Source: Vibrio sp. YMD68
GTDB taxonomy: Bacteria > Pseudomonadota > Gammaproteobacteria > Enterobacterales > Vibrionaceae
Assembly: GCF_029958905.1 (NCBI RefSeq)
Contig: NZ_CP124614.1
Span: 3,038,001 to 3,102,000, forward strand
DNA length: 64,000 nt
Direction: 5' to 3'
Part shown: in pieces, positions 47,515 to 60,248 of the stretch
Layout: each line of letters opens with the position of its first letter
Position numbering within the stretch: the stretch's first letter is position 1
Program-made: the position numbers and the translations under genes
The notes under the pieces: model-generated
What the model was told of the DNA's origin: nothing
The model's input: the letters and a program-made list of their open reading frames with translations, nothing else
Databases searched by the model: none

Positions 47515-47591
47515 TGGTGGGTCTGAGTGGACTTGAACCACCGACCTCCCGCTTATCAGGCGAGCGCTCTAACCAGCTGAGCTACAGACCC
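47515..47591 (-). tRNA. tRNA-Ile (GAT)
   Basis: 77 nt with encoded CCA, anticodon GAT in CCTGATAAGCG; acceptor GGGTCTG/CAGACCC pairs fully. In the 16S-23S spacer, before tRNA-Ala. Confidence 0.96.
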
Positions 47592-47657
47592 AGCATTAAA
47601 CTCTTAACGTATTAAACATATCAATCTGTGTGGGTACTCATCGTGAAAATCATCGTA

Positions 47658-49203
<1,546 letters not shown>

Positions 49204-49506
49204 TAAGATTTTGATTCCCTAAATAAATAGGGCTCGGCTCAACGAATACTGACTTCAAAACTAGGATTTATCCGAAGATAAACCTGTAATTCTAAAGCTA
49301 TTATCTTTCCAACAGAAAGATAATGAATTGACTGTGCTCTTTTTGGTTTTCACTTTAAAAAGTGAAATCAAACAGCTCAAGGCTGTACCAAATTGAATTG
49401 GTCACTCAGTTCATTGAAACCAAAGTTGTTTCCGAAGAAACTGTTTTTACCTAGGTAAAAACATATTGGATTATCATCAACGAGTGCCCACACAGATTGA
49501 TAGGTT

Positions 49507-49522
49507 TAAATTGTTAAAGAGC
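49507..49522 (-). promoter_or_regulatory. rrn leader boxA
   Basis: GCTCTTTAACAATTTA on the minus strand in the 16S leader, part of the antitermination signal of rrn operons. Confidence 0.75.
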
Positions 49523-49563
49523 GCCTAGCTTTCGTTCGTTACCGTTCGTTGCTAGGGGTGCGT

Positions 49564-49591
49564 ATAATACGCTTTAAACTTTTGGAGTCAA
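49564..49591 (-). promoter_or_regulatory. rrn P1 promoter
   Basis: Minus strand TTGACT, 16-bp spacer, TATTAT, followed by GCGCA-rich start DNA about 350 bp before 16S. The DNA upstream (49592-49886) is AT-rich, as expected for an UP element and Fis sites, and contains no gene. Confidence 0.75.
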
Positions 49592-49886
49592 GAGTTAATT
49601 TCGAACTCTTTATTTCTACCGAACACGCAATGTGATGTTTCTCTCATTCCGTGTCAGTGAGGCGGCATTATAGAGAGGATTAACTTTATGACAAGGCTTT
49701 TTTATAAAATAAATTCCGTTCGCCTAAAAAGCCACCAACCTCACTAATATTGAATAAAATTTCAACATTTGAGTCATGTCACATCATTATATTGGTAAAA
49801 CTCAGCACATGTACGTAAGATTCATGTGTCTATTTTGTTAACGATAGACGTAACTCTCTCTTATTAATTGAAATGTAGTATTCAAT

Positions 49887-50339
49887 ATGAACTCTAATAA
49901 ATCGATCTTAATGGTAGTCGCCGTTGCAGTTATTGGCTCTGTCATCCTTTATCTAGTAGATATTCCATCTATATTCGCCTTCCTTATCGGTGTTTGTGCT
50001 TCTGCTCTTATCTTTAAACCTTCTAACACTGGCACGGAAACTTCTGAAACTTCTTCTCCTTCAACACAAACTCTTTATGTAGGCAACTTACCTTATAAAG
50101 CAAATGAAGCACATGTTAGGGAACTTTTTTCTAAGCATGGTGAGGTTTTTGCTGTACGCCTAATGAAAGACAAGCGCACGGGTAAACGCCGAGGGTTTGG
50201 TTTTGTGGTTGTGGCATCAAGCGATGTTAATTCAACTATCGACGCACTCAACGACCAAGACTACATGCAACGTACTTTGAAAGTCAGAGTAGCAAACGAT
50301 CCTAAACACCCTGAAAACGAAGACATTGGACAGGACTAA
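49887..50339 (+). CDS. Membrane-anchored RRM RNA-binding protein
   Basis: 150 aa. Residues about 7-42 are two hydrophobic stretches ([33 protein letters not shown]), then a Ser/Thr-rich linker, then a complete RNA recognition motif at about 60-135 with RNP2 LYVGNL and RNP1 [13 protein letters not shown] proteins of this type bind single-stranded RNA; fusion to a membrane anchor would place RNA at the inner membrane. It is convergent with murI, and their ends overlap by 38 bp. It lies upstream of the rrn operon in divergent orientation. Confidence 0.85.
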   Translation: MNSNKSILMVVAVAVIGSVILYLVDIPSIFAFLIGVCASALIFKPSNTGTETSETSSPSTQTLYVGNLPYKANEAHVRELFSKHGEVFAVRLMKDKRTGKRRGFGFVVVASSDVNSTIDALNDQDYMQRTLKVRVANDPKHPENEDIGQD

Positions 50340-51102
50340 ACCCTAGTTCTTTTAATGCAGTATTTAGTGCGCTTTCATCTAATGGCGGCGCACTACTCCA
50401 AACCTCTTGCTCACCTTCATAGCTATGTCCAGTTTCTACATTCAACAGTGACTTTAACCTTCTAGCGATGGCTTCTCCTGAATCCACTAAGATAACGCTA
50501 TTGCCTAGCACTTGGGCTATTTCCTGCTTAATCAGAGGAAAGTGAGTGCAGCCTAGAACAGCCACATCGATATGCCCAATGAGTGGGGCAATGATTTGCG
50601 CCAGCGCCTCTAAATTGATTTCTTTTCCTCTGAGTTTTGTTTCTGCCATTTCCACCAGTAACGTGGAACCTAACATCTCAACACGAGTGTCACTTGAAAA
50701 GCTTCGAACAAGATCCTTTGTATATTCGCGAGTAATGGTTGCAGGTGTAGCAATAAGCCCTACTGCTTTTTTCGCCAATAAGGAGGCTGGTTTAATGGCC
50801 GGAACTACGCCAACGACGGGAATTACTAATTTTTGTCTTAATGCGGGTAGGACGATGGTGCTTGCAGTGTTGCAAGCGATAACAACCGCATCGACATGGT
50901 GGTTTTCTACAAAGTTCGATATCAGCGTGTCGACTCTCTCAATGAGTACCTCTTGAGTGAGTTCCCCATAGGGATAAGCCTCATTGTCAAAAAGATACGT
51001 ACAATTTACTTGCGGCAAGAGAGTTTTGATTTCTTGATAGACAGATAGCCCGCCAACACCGGAATCAAAAATAAGGACTGCAGGATGGTTTTGATTCAAC
51101 AC
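50302..51102 (-). CDS. murI: MurI, glutamate racemase
   Basis: 266 aa. Makes D-glutamate for peptidoglycan. The two catalytic cysteines lie in IACNTAST and LGCTHFPL, and the N-terminal motif is [10 protein letters not shown]. Likely GTG start at 51102 with AGGAAT upstream. Core gene; the neighbourhood rrn-murI-btuB-trmA is normal for Vibrio. Confidence 0.96.
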   Translation of the reverse strand: MLNQNHPAVLIFDSGVGGLSVYQEIKTLLPQVNCTYLFDNEAYPYGELTQEVLIERVDTLISNFVENHHVDAVVIACNTASTIVLPALRQKLVIPVVGVVPAIKPASLLAKKAVGLIATPATITREYTKDLVRSFSSDTRVEMLGSTLLVEMAETKLRGKEINLEALAQIIAPLIGHIDVAVLGCTHFPLIKQEIAQVLGNSVILVDSGEAIARRLKSLLNVETGHSYEGEQEVWSSAPPLDESALNTALKELGFSPVQCLRFQGV

Positions 51103-51132
51103 ACGATAGATTCCTAGATTCGAACCAGATGA

Positions 51133-51819
<687 letters not shown>

Positions 51820-51836
51820 ATGAGGTTATCCAGAAG

Positions 51837-51860
51837 TAAAAAACCGCCCGAAGGCGGCTT
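51837..51860 (-). terminator. Terminator after btuB
   Basis: Minus strand GCCGCC-TTCG-GGCGGT stem followed by a T run. Confidence 0.75.
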
Positions 51861-51866
51861 AAGCAT

Positions 51867-53681
51867 TTAGAATTGATACGTTAAGTTTGCGAAGTATCTG
51901 CGTTCTGGGGCATTGTAACCCAAACTAGTTTGGTACTTCTCATTTGTTAAGTTATCAATACGACCACGGATCACTAGCTCTGATGAAATCCAATACCCTA
52001 GTGATACATCCCATAGACTGACGGACGGTAAAATATTTTCTGGGCTATACGTTTCATTAGGGTTACCCAACCTATCGCCTGTATAGGTATAAGTTAAATT
52101 CACATCGAAATCTTGGTAAGAAGCGTCCATCAACCACTTGTAATTTTGATCAGCACGCTTTGCCAATTTATTACCTTTTGAATCTTTATGGTCTTTAAAT
52201 TCCGCGGTTACAGTATGATTAACGAACCATGTTTTAAAGCGACCGGTAATCTCTAGGCCTTGTAATTCAGCATCCACATTTTGTGGGTACCAAGGACTAC
52301 CTTGATACCAAATAATAAGATTATCGACTTCATTATCGTATGCTGTTACGTCTAGGCTGAAGATATCGAAGTCGCCTGTGTATCCAATTTCTCGATTATT
52401 CGCTTCTTCCGGTTTCAAATCAGGGTTCGTTGTCAAATCAGAGTAACTCGGGGCTTTGAATGATGTACCAGCCGTCGCCCTAACAGAATGAGCAGACGTT
52501 AAATGGTAACGCGCTCCGATTGACCAAGTGGTGTGATTGTCATAGGTGTCATGTTTATCATTACGAACGCTACCTGCTAGGTGGAGATCACCAAAATTGA
52601 TATCAGTAGAAGCATAAGCGCCCGTTGTATCCCTAGATTCTCCCGCTAGTTTATCTGGTGAACCGTAGGATAAAGCATCATCATTTAACTTTTCTCTTCG
52701 CCAATCAGCACCAGCGCCTACTGAAATATTTTCAGAAAAAACGTATTGATTTAAAAATTGTAGATTAGTGAGATCTATTGTCTTTTTACTACTCGCATTA
52801 TCTTTCCCCTCAGTTTGAGAATAATCCAGACTTTCAATAGATTGCTGATTTGCTCTTAGTGTTGAATTTAAGCTGTGGCCTACATACGCTAACTCACCAG
52901 TCATGCTCAAATTTTCAGTGTAGCCATACTTTTTACCGAATGCGTCATACTCAGCTAGACTGTCGTACCAACGTACCGATGCTGTTCCGGTTAATTGTGC
53001 ATTAATATCTTGAGAATAAGCAGCGAACAAATTTTGGCTTTCATAGCCATAATTCAAATCGGTTGCTGGATCCTTAATGTCATAACCATCCGTTTCTTCA
53101 AAGCCACCTGCTAACTTTAATGTACCGCCATGAGCAAACGTTCTGGTGGTAGCAAAGTTCGCTTCTTTTTGAGCGTCACTGCCTGCACCAATAGAAACTG
53201 TTGTCGATTCCGAAGTATCACCCGAAGCGGTAATAACGTTAATCACACCAGCAATAGCGTCTGACCCATAAAGCGCTCCACCAGAACCGCGAATAACTTC
53301 AACCCTTTCGATAATTCCTACAGGGATATGATTAAAACTAATGCCACCAGCAGCGGAATCGATTCGAACACCATCGATGAGAAAAAGAACCTGGTCACTG
53401 TTGTAACCTCTCATAAAGACTGAGGCATTATGGCCACGTCCACCATTTTGAGAAACCTCAATCCCTGGCACTCTTTTAAGAACATCGACTAAGGATTTAG
53501 CTTGAGTGACTTCAATTTCTTGTTTCGAAATCACGGTTGTCGATGCGATAACATCGCTTAGTGGCTGCTCAAAACGGTTTGCTGTCACAACCATGGTCTC
53601 ATCGACTTGTTGTTCTGCGTAAGAAAAAGAGGCGTGCGTGGTTAGCGATGCTACAGCGATCGCTAGAATTGATTTGTTCAT
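51867..53681 (-). CDS. btuB: BtuB, TonB-dependent vitamin B12 receptor
   Basis: 604 aa outer-membrane receptor. Signal peptide to about residue 22 (ending SFSYA), TonB box DETMVVTA, plug domain about 40-150 (ISKQEIEV; RGSGGALYGSDAIAGV), then a 22-strand barrel ending in the OMP signature NLTYQF. Imports cobalamin with energy from TonB. A cobalamin riboswitch lies in its leader, which supports the substrate. Confidence 0.93.
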   Translation of the reverse strand: MNKSILAIAVASLTTHASFSYAEQQVDETMVVTANRFEQPLSDVIASTTVISKQEIEVTQAKSLVDVLKRVPGIEVSQNGGRGHNASVFMRGYNSDQVLFLIDGVRIDSAAGGISFNHIPVGIIERVEVIRGSGGALYGSDAIAGVINVITASGDTSESTTVSIGAGSDAQKEANFATTRTFAHGGTLKLAGGFEETDGYDIKDPATDLNYGYESQNLFAAYSQDINAQLTGTASVRWYDSLAEYDAFGKKYGYTENLSMTGELAYVGHSLNSTLRANQQSIESLDYSQTEGKDNASSKKTIDLTNLQFLNQYVFSENISVGAGADWRREKLNDDALSYGSPDKLAGESRDTTGAYASTDINFGDLHLAGSVRNDKHDTYDNHTTWSIGARYHLTSAHSVRATAGTSFKAPSYSDLTTNPDLKPEEANNREIGYTGDFDIFSLDVTAYDNEVDNLIIWYQGSPWYPQNVDAELQGLEITGRFKTWFVNHTVTAEFKDHKDSKGNKLAKRADQNYKWLMDASYQDFDVNLTYTYTGDRLGNPNETYSPENILPSVSLWDVSLGYWISSELVIRGRIDNLTNEKYQTSLGYNAPERRYFANLTYQF

Positions 53682-53744
53682 TATGTTGTTTGTCCTAAAT
53701 CGCGAAAATCCTACCGAGCATTGATATCATTATCGAATGTACTT

Positions 53745-53935
53745 CTCGGCTACTGGCAGGTATTCGGACTTAAGAGCATGGTTTTCACCGCCTAGTACTC
53801 GACTTCCCATACTTTCTAGTACAGTGTCCTATGAGTCTTCGTTCTCTTTTACCGCTGCGCGTCAGTTCTGGATTTACACCAGATTCCCTTTTCAGCCATC
53901 TATACATCTAAATGGCACCAGTTCGGTGAGGATAT
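53745..53935 (-). ncRNA. Cobalamin riboswitch of btuB
   Basis: On the minus strand the conserved core reads GGGAATCTGGTGTAAATCC, then ACTGACGCGCAGCGGTAA, and ends with the B12-box-like AAGTCCGAATACCTGCCAG. These are the hallmarks of the adenosylcobalamin aptamer. It fills most of the 413-bp btuB-trmA gap and should shut off btuB when B12 is plentiful. Ends are approximate. Confidence 0.88.
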
Positions 53936-54094
53936 TATGCGTCTATCTGAGTTTTGTCTAGATAAAGATAACCATAAGCTATAGTTTTATAGACTATAAA
54001 CACCACAAGGTTCATTCATCACTGGACAAGTGGTTTAGATTGAATAAAATCTGCGCTCTTTCTTAGAATGCACCGTACCGATAAAGGCAATACC

Positions 54095-55207
54095 ATGGCG
54101 AGTCTTGATGTAAACCCTGAGCACTATCAACAACAATTGGCCGAAAAGACAGAGCGTCTTACCCAAATGTTTGCACCGTATAATGTGCCTGATCTGGAAG
54201 TGTTTGAATCACCGGATCAACACTACCGTATGCGCGCAGAGTTTCGTGTTTGGCACCAAGGTGAAGACATGTACTACGTGATGTTCAATCAAGAAACCAA
54301 GGAAAAATATCGCGTTGATCAATTTCCCGCAGCCAGTCGCTTAATCAATGATTTAATGCCTTTGCTTATTGATGCCATGAAAGGGAATGAAGCGCTTCGT
54401 CATAAATTATTTCAGGTGGACTTTCTTTCAACACTCAGCGGTGAAATTTTGGTTTCACTGCTCTACCACCGTCAACTCGATGATGCTTGGACAGAGCAAG
54501 CAAAAGCACTAAAGCAACGTTTAAATGATGAAGGGTTCAATCTCAATTTAATCGGTCGTGCCCGGAAAATGAAAATCGTACTGGATCGCGATTATGTTAT
54601 CGAGAAACTCGATGTGAACGGCCAAAGTTATATCTACCAACAGGTTGAAAACAGCTTCACTCAACCTAACGGAAAGGTCGCTGAGAAAATGTTGGAATGG
54701 GCGACAGACTGCACCCAAGACAGTCATGGCGATCTTCTCGAGCTTTATTGTGGTAACGGTAACTTCTCACTGGCTCTTGCTAAAAACTTTGAGCGTGTTC
54801 TTGCAACCGAGCTTGCTATGCCTTCGGTTGTCTCTGCTCAATACAACATTGCTGCAAATGACATCGATAATGTGCAAATCATTCGCATGTCAGCCGAAGA
54901 TTTTACAGAAGCTATGCAAGGTAAACGTGAATTTCGTCGTTTGAAACAAGCCAATGTCGATCTCAGCAGCTATAACTGCAACACGATTTTCGTTGATCCG
55001 CCTCGTTCAGGGATGGATGTTGATACGTGTAAAATGGTGCAAGGCTACGAGCGAATTCTTTATATCTCATGCAACCCAGACACCTTAAAAGAAAATCTCG
55101 ATATTCTTAGCCAAACACATAACGTGACGCGTTTTGCTCTGTTCGACCAGTTTCCTTACACCCACCACATGGAAGCAGGAGCCCTATTGGAACTTAAAGA
55201 TCAATGA
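54095..55207 (+). CDS. trmA: TrmA, tRNA (uracil-5-)-methyltransferase
   Basis: 370 aa from the ATG at 54095 ([11 protein letters not shown]), with AAGGCAAT upstream (the frame opens at 54068). Methylates U54 in tRNA (and a site in tmRNA). SAM motif [14 protein letters not shown], catalytic Cys in [11 protein letters not shown] and base Glu in HHMEAG at the end; FVDPPRSG is present. Complete. It is the last core gene before the second accessory region. Confidence 0.96.
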   Translation: MASLDVNPEHYQQQLAEKTERLTQMFAPYNVPDLEVFESPDQHYRMRAEFRVWHQGEDMYYVMFNQETKEKYRVDQFPAASRLINDLMPLLIDAMKGNEALRHKLFQVDFLSTLSGEILVSLLYHRQLDDAWTEQAKALKQRLNDEGFNLNLIGRARKMKIVLDRDYVIEKLDVNGQSYIYQQVENSFTQPNGKVAEKMLEWATDCTQDSHGDLLELYCGNGNFSLALAKNFERVLATELAMPSVVSAQYNIAANDIDNVQIIRMSAEDFTEAMQGKREFRRLKQANVDLSSYNCNTIFVDPPRSGMDVDTCKMVQGYERILYISCNPDTLKENLDILSQTHNVTRFALFDQFPYTHHMEAGALLELKDQ

Positions 55208-55240
55208 GTTATATGCCATCAGATAAGGTAAATAACTCTA

Positions 55241-55262
55241 CTGGGTACGGCTCTGGGTACGG
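55241..55262 (-). repeat. Arm-type repeat marking the second island edge
   Basis: CTGGGTACGG occurs twice at a 12-bp period; on the minus strand it reads CGTACCCAGAGCCGTACC, matching the paired arm sites of island 1 (TGTACCCA-N4-TGTACC). It lies 34 bp after trmA, where core sequence stops. Confidence 0.55.
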
Positions 55263-55294
55263 GAACAAAAATTTTCATCACTACACTGCTGAGA

Positions 55295-56038
55295 CTAGAG
55301 CTTACCCACCTGAAAATTCTTCATCAGCTTTTCATCAATGCAACTACGTAAAAACTGATTCATAGGTTGCATATTGTTCGTTGTGTAGAAGTCCAACATC
55401 AATGTGTTGAACTCTTGTTGCCTTTTAGCTGGGACGTTAATGATCGGATAGCCTTTGCTTAATAAAATTCCATTCATCATAAAGCGCCCCGTTCGCTTAT
55501 TCACATCCCAAAAGAATTGGTTTCTAGCCATTTGTAAGAAAGCCGTGATAGCTCTATCGTAAACATCGAGTTGTTCGGAAACATTAGCTTCTATTTCTAA
55601 CCATTTTTCATCTAACTCACTTGGAGCTGGTGGTTCATACTCTGAGCCTGTAATAGATACATACCCTGTACGAAATTTACCCCATTCCAACGCCTCCTCT
55701 TCCGCTGCAATAGAATGAAGCGACAAAGCAGTTTCTTTGGTAAACGAAAAACTGCCATTATTAACTAACTCGAAAATACACTGCCAAGTCTTGGCTTGAT
55801 TTTGAGCCATGTTTTGATCGCTGATCCTATGTCCACCAACCGTTACCCCATCAAGTATGGTTTGCACTTCCGGTAACGTCATAGCAACGCCTTCGAGATT
55901 AACAGCGTTATACACCAAAGAAGGGACATCACGTTTTGCTAGCTGCTTTGCAAGAGGTATATTGGGAGTCATTCTCCACTTAGTATCAGTACACATAGCT
56001 TTTCTATTTGTTATTGAGTCAGAACCCTGATTATACAT
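55295..56038 (-). CDS. Fic-domain protein lacking the catalytic histidine
   Basis: 247 aa, ATG 56038 with GGAG upstream. Fic fold with N-terminal LVYNAVNLEGVAMTLPEV and the active-site loop at about 174-185 reading QFFWDVNKRTGR. Compared with the family loop HPFxxGNGRxxR, the catalytic His is Gln174 and the first Gly is Val, while Asn and both Arg are kept. AMPylation is therefore doubtful; nucleotide binding or another transfer reaction is possible. It lies 98 bp downstream of the WYL-type regulator on the same strand. Confidence 0.8.
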   Translation of the reverse strand: MYNQGSDSITNRKAMCTDTKWRMTPNIPLAKQLAKRDVPSLVYNAVNLEGVAMTLPEVQTILDGVTVGGHRISDQNMAQNQAKTWQCIFELVNNGSFSFTKETALSLHSIAAEEEALEWGKFRTGYVSITGSEYEPPAPSELDEKWLEIEANVSEQLDVYDRAITAFLQMARNQFFWDVNKRTGRFMMNGILLSKGYPIINVPAKRQQEFNTLMLDFYTTNNMQPMNQFLRSCIDEKLMKNFQVGKL

Positions 56039-56136
56039 TGATTACTCCGACTTAGTTAGCAACTAGGTTTATGAGTAGAACCGATTAACGTTTAGCTAGA
56101 CGGCTAGCATACTGCCACATATAGCCAACAAGAACT

Positions 56137-56943
56137 TTACGAGTAATATTGACGCTTAGCGTGAGATATCAGAGCAAGAGGGATGCTCGTCGTTGCTTTC
56201 TGTGCTTGATTACGAGAATAACAGAGCTTTACACCCTCTGGCTCATCAAGGTTTAAGTGAATAGGCCAAATGACTTCTGTCAAAGGAGTGCTGTTCGTTT
56301 CTGTCTGATAAGTAATTTCTAACCATTGCTCGGTATATAAAGCACCAAGAATACTATCAAGCTCTGGCGTCATTGCCTGCTTGGACCAATGGTGAGCACT
56401 TTTCTGATCGACGGGTAGTTTATTTAACCAACGCTTATCTCGATTCCCATCATGCAGCTTTTCAAACTGATCAAGATAAGGAGAAATCGCTTCAAGGAAA
56501 CGACTTCTTACTTTGTCTGGTAAATAATGAAGAAGCATGTTCGAGGATAGATGTGCAATAAGAGCCGCATGGGGAAAGCCTTCTAGATAATTAGCACGAT
56601 ATCGCACAGCATGAGAGGTTCCCACCGTCAGAACCTCAATACCCAGTAACTCTTGTAAACGCCTATTCTTTAAGATCCGCCTAACGGAGTGATAACTCGC
56701 AGATGTACCACGAGAGATGACAGCATCAGCAAGAGCTTGGTAGCCTAATGGTTGAGATGTGTGCTTGGGAATGACATCACAAAGAGTCAGTAATAGCTCC
56801 ATCGTTTTGATTGGGTGTTTATCAGCCAAAGAAGTGCCATTTTCTATTTCAAAGATGGCTTCCCAGAGTAATGACTGACTTTGCACATTATGCAAAGTTG
56901 GTTTTTTACGACGGATGAGATGATTAATCGTGATGTTAATCAC
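56137..56943 (-). CDS. HTH-WYL type transcription regulator
   Basis: 268 aa, GTG start. The N-terminal part (about 40-110, LGYQALADAVISRGTSASYHSVRRIL in two helices) is a winged helix. The C-terminal about 195-268 (LYTEQWLEITYQTE; EVIWPIHLNLDEPEGVKLCY) follows the WYL pattern of ligand-sensing regulators such as BrxR and CapW, which repress defence genes. Two matching palindromes lie at and upstream of its start. Probable autoregulator and controller of the Fic gene. Confidence 0.65.
   Translation of the reverse strand: MINITINHLIRRKKPTLHNVQSQSLLWEAIFEIENGTSLADKHPIKTMELLLTLCDVIPKHTSQPLGYQALADAVISRGTSASYHSVRRILKNRRLQELLGIEVLTVGTSHAVRYRANYLEGFPHAALIAHLSSNMLLHYLPDKVRSRFLEAISPYLDQFEKLHDGNRDKRWLNKLPVDQKSAHHWSKQAMTPELDSILGALYTEQWLEITYQTETNSTPLTEVIWPIHLNLDEPEGVKLCYSRNQAQKATTSIPLALISHAKRQYYS
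56879..56897. promoter_or_regulatory. Operator A of the WYL-type regulator
   Basis: CTTTGCACATTATGCAAAG, an inverted repeat within the first codons of the regulator gene; same arms as operator B. Confidence 0.6.
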
Positions 56944-56965
56944 AACTTAAACCTTTAACGTCAGT

Positions 56966-56985
56966 GTTTGCAAATAGTGCAAAGC
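56966..56985. promoter_or_regulatory. Operator B of the WYL-type regulator
   Basis: Minus strand GCTTTGCACTATTTGCAAAC, upstream of the GTG start. It shares CTTTGCAC-N4-TGCAAA with operator A. Centres about 88 bp apart. Confidence 0.6.
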
Positions 56986-57030
56986 CAATATGTAGCCTGC
57001 TTACTTTTAATTTAGGTGTAAGAGGTTCCA

Positions 57031-57682
57031 ATGAAAAGGTCAGGTTTATGGATAACTTTATCTTTATTTATCCTACCAACCGCAAACGCATCAATTAAGA
57101 GTGATATTGAGCAGCAGTGGCGAGTAGCTAATGAAGTCGTTAATGATGAAAGCATAAAAGTAACGATACAAGCGGCTGATTTTAACGATGACGGCGTCTT
57201 AGATTACGCAGCTTACAGTTCGTACTTTTGCGGTAGTCAAGGATGTATTTATGACATTTATTCAAAGATTAATGGGCAGTATTGCCAAGTAGGAAAATAT
57301 GACCTTGATATTGCTCTATTTGAATATCAAGGGGAGTTTACACAATGCAGCGACAACTTTCTCTCAGTAGCGAATAAAAATCGTTCCCCTCAAGAGCCTA
57401 AAGCAACGGACAACCAACAAACTCACACTTCTGAAGCGGATACTACGTATCGCAATACAGGTTTAGTTTCAATCTCTCTAAAAACGACTTATGCAAGAGA
57501 TATTACTCTTCGCCAAGTTCCAATCCCGACTCTGATTATTCAAGCTGTGACTGATTCCGTTACTTTGCAAGGAGTCACTATCAATAGAGGACACTGTCCA
57601 ACAATGAGTAAAACACTGGATGGTAGGCCACTTAGCTTCTTCCCTAGCTCACTGCAATTTGGCCAAAAGAAAGCAGTGGGGT
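57031..57682 (+). pseudogene. Secreted protein gene, 5' part, cut by an IS3-family element
   Basis: Signal peptide (MKRSGLWITLSLFILPTANA), then an EF-hand-like acidic loop DFNDDGVLDYA near residue 50 and paired Cys (FCGSQGCIYD). The frame runs into the IS at 57683 after 217 native codons and stops 2 codons later. Removing the IS and one GGT duplication restores a 243-codon ORF that ends at 59024, so the insertion truncates 26 residues. Function not recognised. The upstream gap holds the WYL operators. Confidence 0.8.
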
Positions 57683-57690
57683 TGTAGTGG

Positions 57691-58910
<1,220 letters not shown>

Positions 58911-58940
58911 CTAAGTGACCAAATTCACTATGCCACTACA

Positions 58941-59024
58941 GGTTTCGATGCTCAATTGAGGACGTATTAGAAGTAAAGGTTCATACCAATCTTGGTAATG
59001 AATATTTTTCTACTTCTAATTAAC
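58941..59024 (+). pseudogene. 3' part of the IS-interrupted secreted protein gene
   Basis: After the GGT duplication the frame continues FRCSIEDVLEVKVHTN and ends at TAA 59022-59024. It has no start of its own and is not expressed as protein. Confidence 0.75.
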
Positions 59025-59044
59025 AGAGAGGGAATCAGACGATT

Positions 59045-59649
59045 ATGAATTACTTAGCTATTATTGTTCTTGTCATATTCATGTTGCTAACCGCAGCTTT
59101 TGACTTTTTGATATACGTTGTATTTTCGGTAGGATATTTCATACAAGATACTTGGATGTGGGGCTGCTCTTTTTTTCGGTTCTTGGAGTCATCTATGGGA
59201 AAAGTCACGGAAGAACATTCAGTTTATGCGTGGCCTTAATTATCGCTTCTGTCACTCTATGGCATGAATTTTATGTTACTGACGAAGAAAAACAACAAAC
59301 GATTTCCGTTGCTCAAGAGTTAGGTGCAATGTACAAGCAGATGGGCGCAACAGTGGATATCAACGGCTCAAAATTGACAAACGCTTTTACCTTTCCGTTA
59401 CCCAAACGCATGTTACTTTCAGATATAGATCAAGTTGAAAGTAGCTTAGATGATACTATCGAACGCGTGCTTGGTCCTAAGTTTAGAAACTTCCGTGCTT
59501 ATCGTGAACTTGAATTGGCATTTGAAGAATTTTTAGATCATGGGGGTGAAATCGAGACGATAATTAAAGACTCAAAGGGAGAGGGGGTTTTTAGAATTCA
59601 GGTGGATGGGTTCCAAGACTACAGCCTAACGGTTATCACTCAAAAATAA
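59045..59649 (+). pseudogene. Membrane protein gene with a 1-bp frameshift
   Basis: ATG 59045 with GAGGGAA opens a frame of hydrophobic residues (IIVLVIFMLLTAAFDFLIYV; FIQDTWMWG) that runs out at 59239. The -1 frame from about 59160 continues LLFFSVLGVIYG, a second membrane helix (LCVALIIASVTLW) and a soluble tail to TAA 59649. Adding one G to the GGGG run at 59160-59163 joins both into 201 aa. The tail's AQELGAMYKQMGATVDINGS gives no family. It occupies the cargo slot just before the conserved block. Confidence 0.7.
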
Positions 59650-59707
59650 AGCACCATATCAAAAAATAACAGGTCTATATTACCTAGGTGTATCTCTATT
59701 CTTAATC

Positions 59708-59741
59708 GCCCGTAACGCTCTTATGCGCTGCGGGCTTTTTT
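59708..59741 (+). terminator. Leader terminator of radC, copy 2
   Basis: Same GCCCG..CGC/GCG..CGGGC hairpin and T run as at 40330-40363, 28 nt before radC. Confidence 0.8.
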
Positions 59742-59768
59742 GTGCCTGTAACCTAAGAGGATTGACCT

Positions 59769-60248
59769 ATGCCTACCCACTTACCCATTGCAACCTATGA
59801 GTTTCCTGCGCCTGTTACGGCCATGCAAGTACTCGAAAAAGCCGCCGATATCTTAGCTCAAAGCTTTGAAGTCGGTGATGCCTACACAAACCCCAGTAAC
59901 GTTAAACAGTTTCTCGGTTGTAAACTCGCGCATTATGAGCGTGAAGTGTTTGCCGTGATGTTTCTGGATAACCAACATCAACTGATAGCCTTTGATGAGC
60001 TGTTTCAAGGTACGGTGGATGCCGCCTCCGTGTACCCCCGTGAAGTCGTGAAAGCCGCGCTTAAGCATAATGCATCAGCGGTTATCTTTTCACACAATCA
60101 CCCATCTGGTGTCGCTGAGCCATCTCAAGCTGATAGAAAGATTACCCGCCGTCTCGTCGATGCCTTAGCGTTAATTGACGTTCGTGTGCTGGACCATATT
60201 GTGATTGGCAAAGAAAGCGTCTCTTTTGCCGAGCGAGGGTGGTTGTGA
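59769..60248 (+). CDS. radC: Island RadC (JAB domain protein), copy 2
   Basis: 159 aa, identical to the product at 39823-40302. JAB motif SHNHPSG and all other family residues are intact, so both copies should give working protein. Its stop overlaps the next start (TGATG). The upstream cargo differs from copy 1, the block does not. Confidence 0.88.
   Translation: MPTHLPIATYEFPAPVTAMQVLEKAADILAQSFEVGDAYTNPSNVKQFLGCKLAHYEREVFAVMFLDNQHQLIAFDELFQGTVDAASVYPREVVKAALKHNASAVIFSHNHPSGVAEPSQADRKITRRLVDALALIDVRVLDHIVIGKESVSFAERGWL

Noticed and set aside
53737..53961. 74-aa plus-strand ORF upstream of btuB
   Set aside because: It is the reverse complement of the conserved cobalamin riboswitch; no family similarity.
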